From Myoxocephalus aenaeus (taxonomy: Eukaryota > Chordata > Actinopteri > Perciformes > Cottidae): DNA of 64,000 nucleotides. Where the stretch lies: NCBI GenBank assembly GCA_038501785.1, contig JBAMJR010000154.1, forward strand, positions 4,534,001 to 4,598,000, read 5' to 3'. The translations under genes were made by a program, and so were the position numbers. The notes under the pieces were generated by a model. That model searched no databases. It worked only from the letters and a program-made list of their open reading frames with translations, and had not been told where the DNA came from. This document shows, piece by piece, positions 1 through 33,400 of the stretch. The first letter of the stretch is position 1; every line of letters starts with the position of its first letter.

Positions 1-508
1 AAGTGATAGGAAAATGAATGATGTGCTATGGACAGTTTATACAGCGGTTTCACTTCCTGCATAATCAGTCAGCAACTAATTACAGGGCAACACAATATGT
101 GTAAATAAATTGGTTGTTTCTCTGGTGGTGCAGAGATGATAAGTGAGACATTTAAATGAACAAAAGTTTGAACAAAAGCAACATCATCTCCTTCTGTCTT
201 TTTCTGGCATGTGGCTGTTTATTTGTCCCTGTAGCTATGGAAACACATGGCAGGCTGTGATGGTGATGAGATGGACTTCAAGGATGATGTTGACTCATAC
301 CAACCCCCTCAGGGTGGAAGTGATAGGGAGATGGAGACACTCCAACACCTCTCCCTGGCCTGACAAACCCCCTCGCCCTACGGGTGAGGGTGCGAGGCCA
401 GCCCTTCTGAAAGCTCGGTCCTCTCATTTTAACAGTTGACTAAAACAGTTCCTCTCTACACACAGACATTATCAACACAGACAGAAAGTGAGTGCACGGT
501 CAACTTAC

Positions 509-22503
<21,995 letters not shown>

Positions 22504-23288
22504 CCTCCAAAGGGACAGTGGAAGACCAGCTGCCCAGCCAACAGACACTATTGCAGGAAAAAGAGACAGCTTGCCTGTTTTTTCCTGACCGGTGCTATGG
22601 AGACTGGATGATGGTGAAGAGGACGAGAGAGGGGGACTGTTGTGGTGGCAAGCCCAGCCGAGCAGAAGGGCAGAGGGGGATGCAGCAGGGTAGCCCAAGA
22701 TGCGACTGCCTGGGTGCTGGCTTGTACGACACACGGTTGCTGGAGGAAAGAGATCTGAGAGAGAGGGGGTGTGTGCAGCACGGGAGTGCTGGGATGCTTG
22801 TAAGAAATGGATGCTTTCGAGGATGCTGCCGAGACGGACGAGGGGATGATGCTGAAGCTGCTCTGGCTGTCACAGCCCCAGCTGCAGCGACGAGTCCTCC
22901 GCGGAGGGATGCAGAATGCAGGACACCGGCGATGGAGATGGGGAGGAGGTGGAGCGGGAGGCAGCCTCATTCGCACACGCATGCTTTAGCCTCCGCACAC
23001 ATGATGGTGCAAACCTGTACAGACCTGGAAGACATAGAGGGGGGAGGGGATTTGAAGGTCAGCCCTACAGTTTCCCACAAACAGCTGATCCAACAGCGAC
23101 ATCCAGTGTGGAGGCAAGGCACAACAGCGGTGTCATGAAACTTTGTCATCCACAGAAACGTGCACAGTGCTACTGGTCATGCATCATTGATTATGCTGCA
23201 TTGCCACCATGTGACGGCACTTGGCTATGACAAAAAATGGTTGGGTTACGTTACGAAAGAGTGAATTCCAGTTGTATTTGAATAAAGG

Positions 23289-23566
23289 CAGTGTTTCCCC
23301 CACCGTTAGATCCCCCTATGAAGAAACCCCCCGCCCCCCTGTAATTTTCTCGACAGCACCAGATCACAAGTCGTCATTTAAGTTTCTCTTTCCTATAGAA
23401 CAGGTCTACACCTTGTTCTGTTATTAAACAAACTAAACGGCCATATTTTATTGATCTTATCCACACACAGCTTGTCATTTCGGTCTCTACATGGTCGCGT
23501 TAACACTTCTCCTTTGCTCTGCGTCGCGCACAGCCCCCTGAAGCTGTAAACCTAGGGGAAACACTG
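23289..23566. mobile_element. small TIR element with CAGTGTTTCCCC ends
   Basis: The 12-bp inverted termini CAGTGTTTCCCC and GGGGAAACACTG bound 278 bp of non-coding DNA. AAAGG is repeated directly at both flanks. These termini are common in fish hAT-like MITEs, but the 5-bp duplication is shorter than the usual 8. Confidence 0.55.
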
Positions 23567-23984
23567 AAAGGTGTAGGATTAATTCCTTTAAATCAGTTAA
23601 ACTCTACACAGATTAACACATGTTGGCAGGTAATACAGACAGGAGAAGATATTGCACACAGTTGTGAACCTAAAAAGCGCTGCCCAGGACACTTTAAGTT
23701 GCACATTCTATGTTGTTGGACACTACTTGACCAGCCAAATAACAGAAGTATGAAACATGTTATGGATTATAATATTTATACAAAACGACTTTATTCTAAA
23801 TATATGTATTTTTCTGTCCAGGTTCTGTAAGTGTGTAGGTTGATTATCAGTAGATTAATGGCACTATTACAATTCAACATCTCTTTTCTGAATCAGTGCC
23901 TAATACAGTGAAGTTGAAAAGAAAAGCCATAGAAGGGCGAGGGGGGTGTTGAGTTGTGAAGACGTCACCTTACCAGACCTCTGT

Positions 23985-24200
23985 AGCCCGCTACCCATCT
24001 GTGCATGAGACTAGCAGCTTGAGGTTAGCTACATAAACTGTGACTAGGATAAACACCTGTATTTCAGACTGAACTATCAAGGTCGAGTTGCATTGGGAGT
24101 ATTTTAGGCGCAACATTTTGACAAGGAAGACGAATGTGTGGAATTAAAAAAAGACTCTGCATTGAGTCTGATACTTTTTAACTGTGTAACAATATTATAG
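23985..24200. repeat. dispersed repeat, copy 2
   Basis: Second, shorter copy of the repeat at about 14880-15340, with the same two blocks closer together. Confidence 0.5.
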
Positions 24201-24451
24201 GAGCTAAGCAAAATTATACAACCTGGCATGAGGCTAATGTCTGTGGGCTGGTGCCGAGTGGCTGATTAGGGGGAAATGAGGTGCAGGTGTGCTGCTGGCA
24301 CGTGACGGTCATGTGACCAGGGAATGGTGGAAATTGACTGAGGTCTGAAATGACAAGAGATGATAGTTGACAGTCAGGGATAATGGCAGAAAAACGTGCA
24401 TAAATGATATGCAATGTATTTAACACAGGTCACACATGTTTTCACGCTTTC

Positions 24452-24457
24452 TTTATT
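24452..24457 (-). promoter_or_regulatory. candidate atp11a polyadenylation signal (AATAAA)
   Basis: AATAAA on the minus strand in the context TTGTAATAAAGAAAG, about 2.76 kb past the stop of last exon B. Position and context suit a distal poly(A) signal, but I cannot confirm its use. Confidence 0.4.
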
Positions 24458-27215
24458 ACAAGCAGAATGACAATACAGTGCTCTGCCCCCATTTGCTACA
24501 GTCAGGCTGGCAAAAAGTCAATAGCTGAACCTTTAAAATCTTGATCCAAAACAAAAAAAGTAAGTTCTCAAAACCTGTTTAGTAATACAAACAGTGCTGT
24601 ATTGAAGGTATGATGTGAGGCGTGCTGCTCAGAGCACAGAAGTTGACATTTCAGACATTTGCCAAGCTCAGGAGTGACAGGATGAGCACCTGCTGTTCTG
24701 CTGATGGACTTAGAAAACGCAGTTTGACATTCTGATCAGCAGTTGAAGGCTGGTGCGATAAACCCATTTGAGATAGAGGCTACAGACGGTCCGTTCCTAG
24801 TCAAGTTATTTGGTCACTTTTTTTTTCTTTTTCTCACCCACTACATTCTTAGAAAAATAACTTGTGAGGAAGAGTGAACACTTATAAGCCCCAAGACATT
24901 AGACCTTGTTTTAGGGGGGGAAACTGATCTGTTGTAGAACAAAGTGCAGTGTGTAGACCTATTGGTAAATCTCTAATGAATCATATCATGTATATGTTGC
25001 TCTAATTTTGGTTACAAACTTGAACACACATTCTAACACAGTTAAAATATAGTCTTCTCTCTGGGATACAAAAGTAGCAAAAGAAATATTCAATGTGGAC
25101 AACACAAAAATGACATAGTAGTGAAAAACAGAGCTGTGAAGGGCTCGGGTTTGAAGAATGACTCCAAAGAATTCCCCATTACATTATTAAAGTAAAATAG
25201 ACCTTATAGAGCATTATCATGGTAGGATTTGTATGTGACATGTATAATATGTCTGGATACAGTATGGCAACAGCACAGTGAGGTGGGACACTGCATAACA
25301 AGCACCAAGGCCCTTCTATTAATCTACTGAGGTCAGGACGTTGAGCCCCCAAGTTCAAACACTTGTGGAGGCTTTGAGTGAAAACTGAAAGAGACAAATC
25401 CAGACCTCCAACCAAACTGAAAAATCATCTGTGCCCCAGTAAAAAAATACCGATCACCTGTTATTAAATCTATACATGTTGGCAGATGGTGATGTGTATG
25501 AAAATAAACTGTACAAACATACAAAAATGCTTCGGAATCTGACATTCAAGACTTCCAGAGTCAGTCACTTGCTGTGCAACAGGACAGATATGCTTTGGAC
25601 AAAGAGGACTTCGGATGTTAGAAATGCAGAAAAGTGGTTCATCCATAATGAGCTACAATCTTCAGCTGGAGGACATAATGGACAAATCAGTTCAACATTC
25701 TACTGATTGTGACATCGCCGCTTCAAGTCTCCCTCCTACTAACAACAGACTATATCACATCCCTTCTCAATACAATATATATATATATATATATATATCA
25801 AAAGTTTTTTTTAAGTTACATCCATACATCAACAGTGACCGCCATCAATCATTTTAGAACAATACAGAAGAACTCATAGATAAATGCAACACATAACCCT
25901 TATAATGTGACAACATGACATCAGCATTCTTACATTGACTTTTGCATAACACAGAGCATGGCAGCAAACACACAAGCACAATGCAACAGTGGGGAGTAGC
26001 AAGTCATTGAGGACGTCCATAAATAAAGATACTGCGAGTCCGGGGCTGCTGCTGTTACCCCACGGGACCACAGAGGGGCAGGAGTGGGTACAGTGTGCTC
26101 ATTGTTGGGAGAAAGAAAAGGTGTCGTGATATGGTTCATGATGAATGATGTCCGGGACGAGGGAGGATAAGGAAGAACCGAGAGAGGAGCAGATCAGCAT
26201 GCTGCAGGGAGATCCGACATGCTACACTGGCAGATAAGAAAAACAAAAGTCGACACAATTGTGACGGTACAAGAGGAACAATTGACACACTGTACCAGAC
26301 ATGTATGCCCTCTGAACCTTTCAGCTCACAGACATGTGTAAACTGATTTAGAAATATAATCTACTAAAAATCGGTATCTATGAATTAAGGCAGGGTGGCT
26401 AGTATACTGCACATCCCTCTTCAGATTTCCCCCATTTCCCTCATTCAGCTATATGCAAGTGTGTGTGTGTGTGTGTGTGTAAGGCTTTGTAATACACTTC
26501 TACTTTTTATGATAATTTTTTCTTTTTATTACACCTTTCTCCTTTGGCTCCTAGCCTGCTGCTGTGTGGCTACCTGTAAGGCAAAGGTGTGTCACATACA
26601 AACATACAGTAACAGGCAAATTCATGCATACACTCGCGCACATGCACACACACTATTAAAGGGTTGAGCTCGACGGCCACCCCTTACTTGGCCAGACCAC
26701 AAACTGTACATAAATGTTTTCAACAAACATCAACAAAGACGCAAACGGGACACGAAAGTGGAGGAACAGGCAAGACATGTGAGACTAAAAATGAGGACAA
26801 GGAATACAAAAAGGCCTGACTGTTGACACGTTGAAACAGGACAGTTTAATAGTGCATGAAACAATGCACCTTCGCCCCTTTTGTTCTTAGACTTGTTCAA
26901 GTAAGAGTTTGGGTAGGAACTGGTTGAGACTAAGACCGGGTCTACACTGAATGGAAAAGATGTTACCAAAGTATGAAGATGAGGCGTCAGGGCTACAATA
27001 TGTAAAGGGTTCACTCAGGTGTAGCCCAGAAAATGCACATGGTGAGCTCAGCATGGAGGTGGATGCGTGTGAACACGTTTGTTTGTATTTTGCTCTATAA
27101 ATCCTCGATCCTCGAGACGCCGCCTCTCCGTCACACAGCCAGGCGGCGAAGCGCTTCATGTTTTTCAGCCCACGAGATCCACATGCACAAAGTTTTCCGA
27201 GCCCCGCGTTTGTGT
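24458..27215 (-). other. atp11a: probable atp11a 3'UTR (long isoform)
   Basis: After the TGA at 27216 there is about 2.8 kb without coding signal, containing a short (GT)n at 26457-26480 and an (AT)n at 25778-25798. The first convincing minus-strand polyadenylation signal followed by gene-free DNA is at 24452-24457. An earlier AATAAA occurs at 26525-26530, so shorter 3'UTR forms are possible. The extent is an inference from the signals and from the several-kb 3'UTR of mammalian ATP11A. Confidence 0.5.
25778..25798. repeat. (AT)n tract
   Basis: Ten AT units inside the probable atp11a 3'UTR. Confidence 0.9.
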
Positions 27216-27488
27216 TCACACGGAGGTCTCGGGCCCTGGAGCGTAGTAGGCGAATCCTTCTCCTGAGAGACGGAGCATGTAGGGGCTGAGAGAGCACAAG
27301 TCTGCCCCTCCACCTTCTGCCAGGTGGACCAGTAGTTTCTGAGGAAGCGGATCCGACCTGCGGAGCGACAGTGTCTCCGCAGCGCAGTGGTGGAGGTGAG
27401 AGGAGTCCGTGCCCGTGCCTTTGTAGGATCGATGAGAGGACAGTGGAGTCAACTCGGCCACGCAAGCCCGCGACAGCTTCTCATCATC
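27216..27488 (-). CDS. atp11a: atp11a alternative last exon B (90-residue tail)
   Basis: A phase-0 acceptor (ctctccgtag after a pyrimidine-rich stretch) opens 90 codons beginning DDEKLSRACVAELTPLSSHR and ending GPETSV with a TGA stop. The ELTPLSSHRS core matches the EFTPLASLQS region of the long mammalian ATP11A tail; the rest is diverged. The last four residues, ETSV, fit the class I PDZ-ligand pattern. This exon gives the 1195-residue isoform. Confidence 0.85.
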   Translation of the reverse strand, partial: DDEKLSRACVAELTPLSSHRSYKGTGTDSSHLHHCAAETLSLRRSDPLPQKLLVHLAEGGGADLCSLSPYMLRLSGEGFAYYAPGPETSV

Positions 27489-30400
27489 CTACGGAGAGAT
27501 GGAGGAGGCATTGTCACAAGAAAATCCAAACCACAGAAGAAGGAAAAAGGAAATCAGAAGAATCGCACCATGCAGATCAAATCACTTGTGAGCGAGAATA
27601 GATGTGAGATGGCTTGATGCACAAGATCAAACAGCAGGGATTTATTCAGAAGGTTTGATGGATTTGTTTTGTATATCCAGATGTTTCGTTTTAATGGTTA
27701 ATGACACCCTGTAATAGACGCTGGACATAATTTACTGATCAATCATGAGAAACCCTCTGAACGTTCCCATTGTGATTAATAGTTGTGACAGATTATGAAA
27801 TGAAGACATAAATTACACTTGCTATTTCCTCTTTCAACACCAGATGTCATCAGTATTCCTGATACAAGATGGTACTTTTCAGCTACAAGCTGCCTGGGCA
27901 ACCTGGAGTTTTCCACATCAGTTTCATCCGTGACATCAAGTACTGGTGACCCTGCCAAATAAAATGACCTAAGTTACTAACAAAACGTTAATCAAATCTG
28001 TATGAACCTATAAAACCAGCTCAGTCATCTCAAATTTTACAGCTAAACCTCCTCTGACTCTGAACCTTCAGCGTGAGCTCCGCTGGCTTACTTTCACATC
28101 AGTCTTGAGCTACAGTCCAGCACCAAAGAGGAGTCACAACAAGCCTACGACTCGTTAGAGCCCACCTGATAAGTGGCAAATGTTAAGTAGCCTGCGTCTA
28201 ATAAAGAGAGGATACAAATTCCTCAATTGGCTGCTGCCCAGATCAAGTCAATTCCCATCCCACATTCAGTGAAAAGCCCAGCATGCTTTGCAACCACCAC
28301 TGCAGAGTTAATTGGAGGTTGCCAGTCCTGAAAGTCGGTTTGACAACAGGAAATGTCTGGTGTGGATGCGGTTATTTAGGCCCAACCCCCCCAGCCTGAG
28401 CCATAGCACAACATGCCCCATGCAGTGCCGAGCAGCAGGAAGCATCACGGCAGCAGCTTTAAGCACCCGACTCCCCGCGGTAAACGCCCTCTGTGTGCTG
28501 TTACCATGGTGACCCTAGCCCACCTAGGGGGGCGTACTCGAGGGTTTGCTGGGAGGGGTGCTGTGGCTGTGTGACATCGTGGAGTCATAGTTCCTAGCCG
28601 CTTTTTCTCCACTGTCTCCCTCACAGGTCCTACCAGGGTGGAGTGGGTTCCTCTCATTGCTTCCCCCTCCACCATCTGCAGTGCCAGGAGCCACACGGCC
28701 TTCCAGGGCCCCCGCTGTCCTTACCTTCTGTGGATGACGTTAAAGGAAAGTGAGGCGGTAAATGAACCTGTTCAGACCTTGTGTCTTGTATCCAGATATA
28801 CTCACTTGACTCAGCTAGCCAGGTATTTGATATTGTTTGTGGTAACTGTGACCACATCAACTAAACTGAAAAATGACTTTCACTCAACCACGCAGCTACA
28901 GAATAGGACTGGTCCCATACTACGGATATGGATTCAAAGCATTGTTTTGGTTGGTTAGCATAAACCTATTAACTCTAGCACATTGCACATTAATATCTGT
29001 CTCTTTACACTAAGAATTTGACACGGCAGTCTTTTAGTGCGGCGGTGAGACTTTTATGTTCAGTGTACATGGTCACCCACATTCCCGACCAACTCTGAAC
29101 GTGACTGTAAATACCACTGTCCAATCCTGATTTGATCTCCATGGACAGATTTTAGAGGGAAGCTTAAACGGTGTCGTGGATCTCTGGCAATAAGAGGTTG
29201 CTAACCGTCTTTTGGGGATTGCACACCTTTTCTGTAAATCAACTTCAAACTATCTGATAGCTAACATATGATCTCTAATGGTTTAGTGATGACAATAAAT
29301 TGGGACAGCAAGTGCAACTTATTTTCTCGATAAATCATTTAGTCTATAAAATGTCAGAATTGAGAGAAAATTGCCCCTCAAACTTTGAAGAGCCCAGGTT
29401 GATGTCTTCAAATGTCTTTTTTTGTCCAACTAAAGTCCAAAACCCTAAAACAATCAATTTACAATAATATAACAGAAAAAAGCTGCATATTTTTAGATTA
29501 GAGATAAGAGAGGATTTGGGCTTTGAAAATGACTTAAAACAAATTTATCGAAACGGTCGATGATGATTTTTAAATAAGCATAATAAGAAGGTGTTTTGAA
29601 TGAAAGACATTCTGCAAATCCAACTGATTTCAGAAAAACTGTGGGACATGCCAAAATACACAACAAGGTGACAAAATAAAAGACATTATAATGTATGGCA
29701 TGCAAAACAGTAAATCAAAATATAATATAGTACATATTAAACGAAAACACCAAAGACACACAAAATATATAATGGAAAGGGTGACTTAAAAAATGGCAGG
29801 AAAATATAAATTTCTTTACAAACTAAACACTGTTTCACTATCGTCATCAATAGCTCCTAGTGGTTAGTTTCACATGAAGCGAGAAATTGAGACAGTAATA
29901 AGTGGTTCACACTGAGACATACCACCATGCATACAGAGATGAGGGCTTAAAAGAGAGAGTCACCTCCTCTTCCTGCTCCTCTCTCGTCTCTCTGGGCCAA
30001 TCAGAAACTCATTCTGCTGGAGGACTGAGAAAGCATGAAGATGGTGGACGGCTCCACAGTAAGGCACGGGCGAGTGGACTGCAGTTACCCCGAAAGAGTG
30101 AGTGAGTGCAGAGTGCAGAGTCACAGGAGCAGTGTGTGTGTGTGTGGGGGGGGGGACACACAAGAGAGGAGAGGGTAATGAAGAGGGAGAAAAAAAGAAA
30201 GGAAGAAAAAGGAGGATTAGGCAGGTGAAGGAAAGGAAAAGGGAGAAGGGAACGATGGAGGGTGGTGTGGATGATGGTGGTCCATCAGGTTGCAGTGAGA
30301 AAAGAGAAAAGGGAGGAAAAAGCACAGCAGGTAGAAATCTGTGAGACCTTTCATTCATTTTGCCGTTCACAGTGAAGCTTGTTTCACGGGGAGGTGAGGC

Positions 30401-33400
30401 TAAGCCACAGGGAACAAAAGGTAATTCTAAATCACACAGCTGCGCAAAGCTATTAGGATGCTAATGGTGTTCCTGGATGATTAATTGATATAGTTTCTTA
30501 CAGTCTAACTATTAAGTATCAGATAGCATAGGAGGGGATTATACTTATTATTTCAGCAGCTCATTTCAGTTCATGAACTGAAATGAGCTGCTGAAAGGCA
30601 CAATTGTAAAAATGGGAAAGCATTAATTGGTTAATGATTTTAGCAAAGCAGAAGTCACTACAGGAAAACAAAGCCCTAACCTGGGAACAAGACAATATAA
30701 AGCTTGGTGCCGAGATCGTACCTGTGCACGTTCGGTCGCTGTGGGACACATGGCCCTGCACAGGACCTTCTTGATGACATCTGGCAGCAAGCTGACCGTT
30801 ACAAGCAGGATGATGCTGAGCCAGGCCGGACCACTGGACAGCATCTGCATGAACACGTAGTACATCCTCTGGTAGTTCAGGAAGGGCCTACGCAGCAACG
30901 GGGAAGACAGAAAAGGGTTTCAGAAATGTCTGAAGCTACATAAATGTTGCACTTGCTAGAAAAAAACAGAGCATATTATACCAAATGATTCCTCCCCAGA
31001 GAAGAGAGAAAATAACGTAGAAAAGTAGTGACCCCCAGATGACAAAGTGATTGATCCAGGTCCAGTGGTGTGTGTCCAAGGCAAGCTGAAACAGACAGAA
31101 TACACATAGTAAACACTCGGCCTGTCAATGAAGTCAATGACTTCGCCTTCAGAGTTTAATGTTGTGCAAACTGAGTCGATCCTTTACGTGCTAGTTAACG
31201 TGTGTGCCGCAAGCTTGTCCACGCATACGATGAGGCACACATGCAGTGGTAATGAACTCAGTTAAATGGAGGGATTATGTAATACAATGACATAGGGTGT
31301 CTCTTTTATTCCCTGTTTCACTTCTGAAGACATGTGCTCTCACACACCTTGAGCGTAACGGTGAAGACCAGCACAGTAAAGACGAGCGTCCCGAAGGTCC
31401 AGTTCCCAAACATCTGCAAGGGTGTAGGGAAAGGAAGAGGGTTAGCACCACATCCCTATCACCCAGCATCCATGGATTAGTGGACATCCTATGGTTTCAC
31501 AGTGCATAGCACAACACAGGGGAGAGGTGATCGGTTTGAATAAGAGTACTATTTCAACTGAGAATATTTTCATTGCATCCAAATTGTTCTACCTGCTAAA
31601 ATCCTAGAAACGGTTTAACCACACATCCGGGGTGACAGATACAATGAGGGAATGAAAGACGGAGGGGGGGTGGAGGGAAATCAAGCCGAAGAAAGGGAAT
31701 TTATGTAATAACCACAGCTGGTTGTTGGTACCAGTGCACCTTCTTTGCAAGAGTGCCTATTTTCATTAATTATGTTCTTCATGGATGCAATAAACGGCGA
31801 GAATTGCTTAATTTCGTTCGTTTGTACACAAAGAGTACAGGATAAAAGCAGCCCAGCCAACCCCTGGATGCTGAAGCAGTGAAATAAAAAAAACACCCAA
31901 CCCCGAGAACTGCCACCACAAATACATTGGACATACGAATACACACAGATGCACACACACGTTAAACAGAACAACAAGCAGATGTTAGAGCTTAATCTAT
32001 AGTGCATACTAGCATTACTCTACTTACCAGCACAACAAAACACAAGGATAATGTGGGGAGCATCTACGGTTTCTATCACGTGAGTGGAGTTGTTAAGATC
32101 AGGTACGGTGTAGGATTCAGGGCTTTACAGAGATTAGAGGAATAATGGAGCACTGGAAAACTACTCATTCAAATGAAAGGGCATGGACGATGAAGTGAGG
32201 AGGGATGAAACGGGATGAAACGGTCAAACTGAAAGCTTAAACGGTACGACAGGAACTAAAAAAGTGTAAAAGACAGAGAGAGCTGACAGGGAGGGAGACA
32301 GGCTTACCATCTGTGTGTTGGTGGTCATAAGCTGAGGAAGAAGAAGAAGTAGAAGAAGTGGAAGAAGAGCAAAATAAAGAGAAAGGAAGCAGAGAGAAGG
32401 AGGGGGAAGAAAAGAGAAAGGAATCAGGACAAAGGGTAAAATGAATTTCAGGATGTTTCAACTTAAAAAACAGGACCAACAGCAATTGAAAACAGTTGAC
32501 ATGATACAAATTAACAATACAGAGAAAGATGCTACTGTGTTGTCGATATGAATGGAGATCCAATGTTGCTGACTGACAGGGGGCCTGGGGCAGAAACCTT
32601 ACTGTTACAGACCCATAATAACAAAAACATGAGCACAAAGTCACCATGTAACACTTAACTCCTCTTTCATGAGAATCCAATGGAGATGGATGAGTGTTCT
32701 TAAAGGGAGCACTACCTTTGTCTCCATTATTCTCTTTTAATTTCCCTAAAGGACACCTCGAACACCTCACGAACTGATCTATTTCTACTCGTTTCACAAC
32801 ATGACAGGTCTCACTGCCTCTGTTGACATGGAGACAGAGGCTCACCTGGCCATTGCTGGTGAAGGTGGTGTTGTCAAACAGGAAGTAGGCACCAAAGAAG
32901 AAGATAACAGCGTCAAACACACCCAGGCACGTCCAATACAGGAAGACGGGCCAGCGGAGGAGGGAGTTCTTTGCTATGTCCCTAAGAAAGACGGCAGAAA
33001 AAAAAGGAACAGCTGAGTAAAAGAAACAAAGATTGTATCGTCAAAGTCACGGAAAAGATACAAATGGTATTTCTTTTCATCTGAACTGCGCTGACTTGTA
33101 CAAGGAGGGGTCCCTCTTGAGCTTATCAATGGTGACGTGCTGCTCCACCAGGCTGTAGAGGAGGATGGGGAGCGAGGTGAAGCTGATGTTGTACAACGTC
33201 AAATAGGCGGTGTCGTACAGAGGCTGCAGAGGGACCAAGACAACACAGACGAGGTCAGACATCTGGAACTGGAGGCCATCTTAATTAAAAGCTACTTGAA
33301 TTTATATTTTTTGGCCACTTGTGGGCAGCAGAGAAAGCTGAATATATTGACAAATCACAGGTTTTATTCAATGTTGTTATAATGAACATGGTGCACATAA

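Larger units (their letters stand above)
22504..24451. other. gap between mcf2l and atp11a
   Basis: The first 500 bp is GC-rich and may be 5'UTR or promoter of the longest mcf2l isoform. A small TIR element lies at 23289-23566 and a dispersed repeat copy near 23985-24200. The gap between the two same-strand genes is only about 1.5-2 kb. Confidence 0.5.
27489..30000 (-). other. interval between the two atp11a last exons
   Basis: This is 3'UTR of the short isoform and intron of the long isoform. It holds one diverged fish dispersed repeat (about 29300-29500) and AT-rich DNA. No further coding exon is supported; open frames around 28450-28700 lack usable splice sites or recognisable protein. 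Confidence 0.5.

Noticed and set aside
1..480. Next mcf2l Sec14 exon
   Set aside because: I looked for the segment following LLRIA (a strand and FFQRT-like motif) on the minus strand left of 509 and found none; it must lie outside the window.
22518..23138. 206-codon plus-strand open frame
   Set aside because: It lies antisense to the GC-rich distal mcf2l exon region, has an Arg/Gly/Cys-biased low-complexity product and no recognisable domain; GC-rich DNA produces long chance frames.
26887..27465. 192-codon minus-strand frame over the last exon
   Set aside because: It is a shifted frame of the real last exon B; the frame ending ETSV is the one in phase with exon 28 and similar to the ATP11A tail.
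32237..32920. 227-codon minus-strand open frame
   Set aside because: It starts within real exon 25 and reads through the donor into intron sequence; only the exon part is coding.
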